DNA of 64,000 nucleotides from Roseovarius tolerans (GTDB taxonomy: Bacteria; Pseudomonadota; Alphaproteobacteria; Rhodobacterales; Rhodobacteraceae). Where the stretch lies: assembly GCF_900109855.1 (NCBI RefSeq), contig NZ_FOBO01000013.1, forward strand, positions 54,091-118,090, read 5' to 3'. Made by a program: the position numbers and the translations under genes. Position 1 is the stretch's first letter, and each line of letters opens with the position of its first letter. The notes under the pieces are model-generated. The model was given only the letters and a program-made list of their open reading frames with translations, searched no databases and was not told the origin of the DNA. Shown one piece after another: positions 63,859-64,000 of the stretch.

Positions 63859-64000
63859 GTGTCGTTTGCGGCGACATCCACCCCTTTCACCGACAACCTT
63901 CGCGATGGCGCGCGCAAGCTGACCTAACAGGCGATCCAGGCGGAACTGGCTGCGCTCATGAACGCCTTTTTCTGGCAAAGGCTCGGCGACGGACGGGCAC
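63859..64000 (+). pseudogene. IS256-like transposase fragment with in-frame stop, cut by window end
   Basis: From GTG 63859 the frame reads VSFAATSTPFTDNLRDGARK, then a TAA at 63925, then QAIQAELAALMNAFFWQRLG and DGRA at the edge. The FTDxLRDGARxL...A(I/V)xAE(L/V) pattern resembles the N-terminus of some IS256-family transposases. The stop would break the gene. Identification rests on a short pattern and is tentative. Confidence 0.4.

Overview
The window is a high-GC chromosomal segment of a marine alphaproteobacterium, most likely Rhodobacteraceae (Roseobacter group). This is inferred from the mix of families present: tandem FAD-oxidoreductase/GcvT fusions, Hint-domain proteins, DUF1194 and DUF1007 proteins, an NDUFS4-like complex I accessory subunit, SdhE, a FAD-dependent thymidylate synthase, an XRE-cupin regulator, and clade-typical intergenic repeats. 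No database search was possible, so names rest on motifs, lengths and gene order.

Layout. 1-5.5 kb: end of a DUF2189 membrane protein, then a capsule export/linker group on the minus strand (kpsS, a Wza/KpsD-like lipoprotein, kpsC). 5.7-15.8 kb: housekeeping genes (ribE, mltG, fabF, a divergent HisA paralogue, an SDR, UDP-glucose dehydrogenase, glmM, RNase R). 15.9-25.1 kb: a tightly overlapping plus-strand operon led by an XRE-cupin regulator with a palindromic operator. It holds two LysE exporters, a GFA-family protein, two FAD/GcvT demethylase-type dehydrogenases, a quinone-oxidoreductase-like protein and a homocysteine S-methyltransferase. This is best read as N-methyl (betaine, dimethylglycine or sarcosine type) catabolism feeding one-carbon units to folate and methionine. 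25.4-33 kb: dapD and dapE, separated by a rhodanese, an orphan histidine kinase and two Hint-domain proteins. 33-41 kb: three alpha/beta hydrolases, an MFS permease, thrS, an ArsC-like protein and a cold-shock protein. 41.8-42.5 kb: a small AT-rich two-gene cassette abutting thyX. 43.5-51.8 kb: gloA, DUF1194, a MarR-type regulator, sdhE, aspartate aminotransferase, a MATE exporter, a NicO/DUF1007 metal-transport pair and PPK2. 52-57 kb: small regulators, a pseudo-receiver protein, the NDUFS4-like subunit and an ABC exporter.

56.9-64 kb is the most accessory part. A tRNA-Gly(TCC) gene has a duplicated 3' half about 90 bp away, which looks like the scar of an integrated element. Beyond it lie an SDR lacking its catalytic Tyr, a SEC-C protein, a non-canonical leuCD-like pair, and a GntR gene that lost its start to an IS21-family element. 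That IS is itself cut and joined to a histidine kinase that has lost its 5' end; an intact receiver gene follows, and the window ends in a fragment of an IS256-like transposase gene with an internal stop.

A dispersed repeat family recurs at about six sites, five of them gaps between convergent genes. The strongest leads are this repeat family, the tRNA scar, the demethylation operon with its operator, the AT-rich cassette, the degenerate HisA and Hint proteins, a hairpin at the start of kpsC, and a triple palindrome at 53.7 kb.
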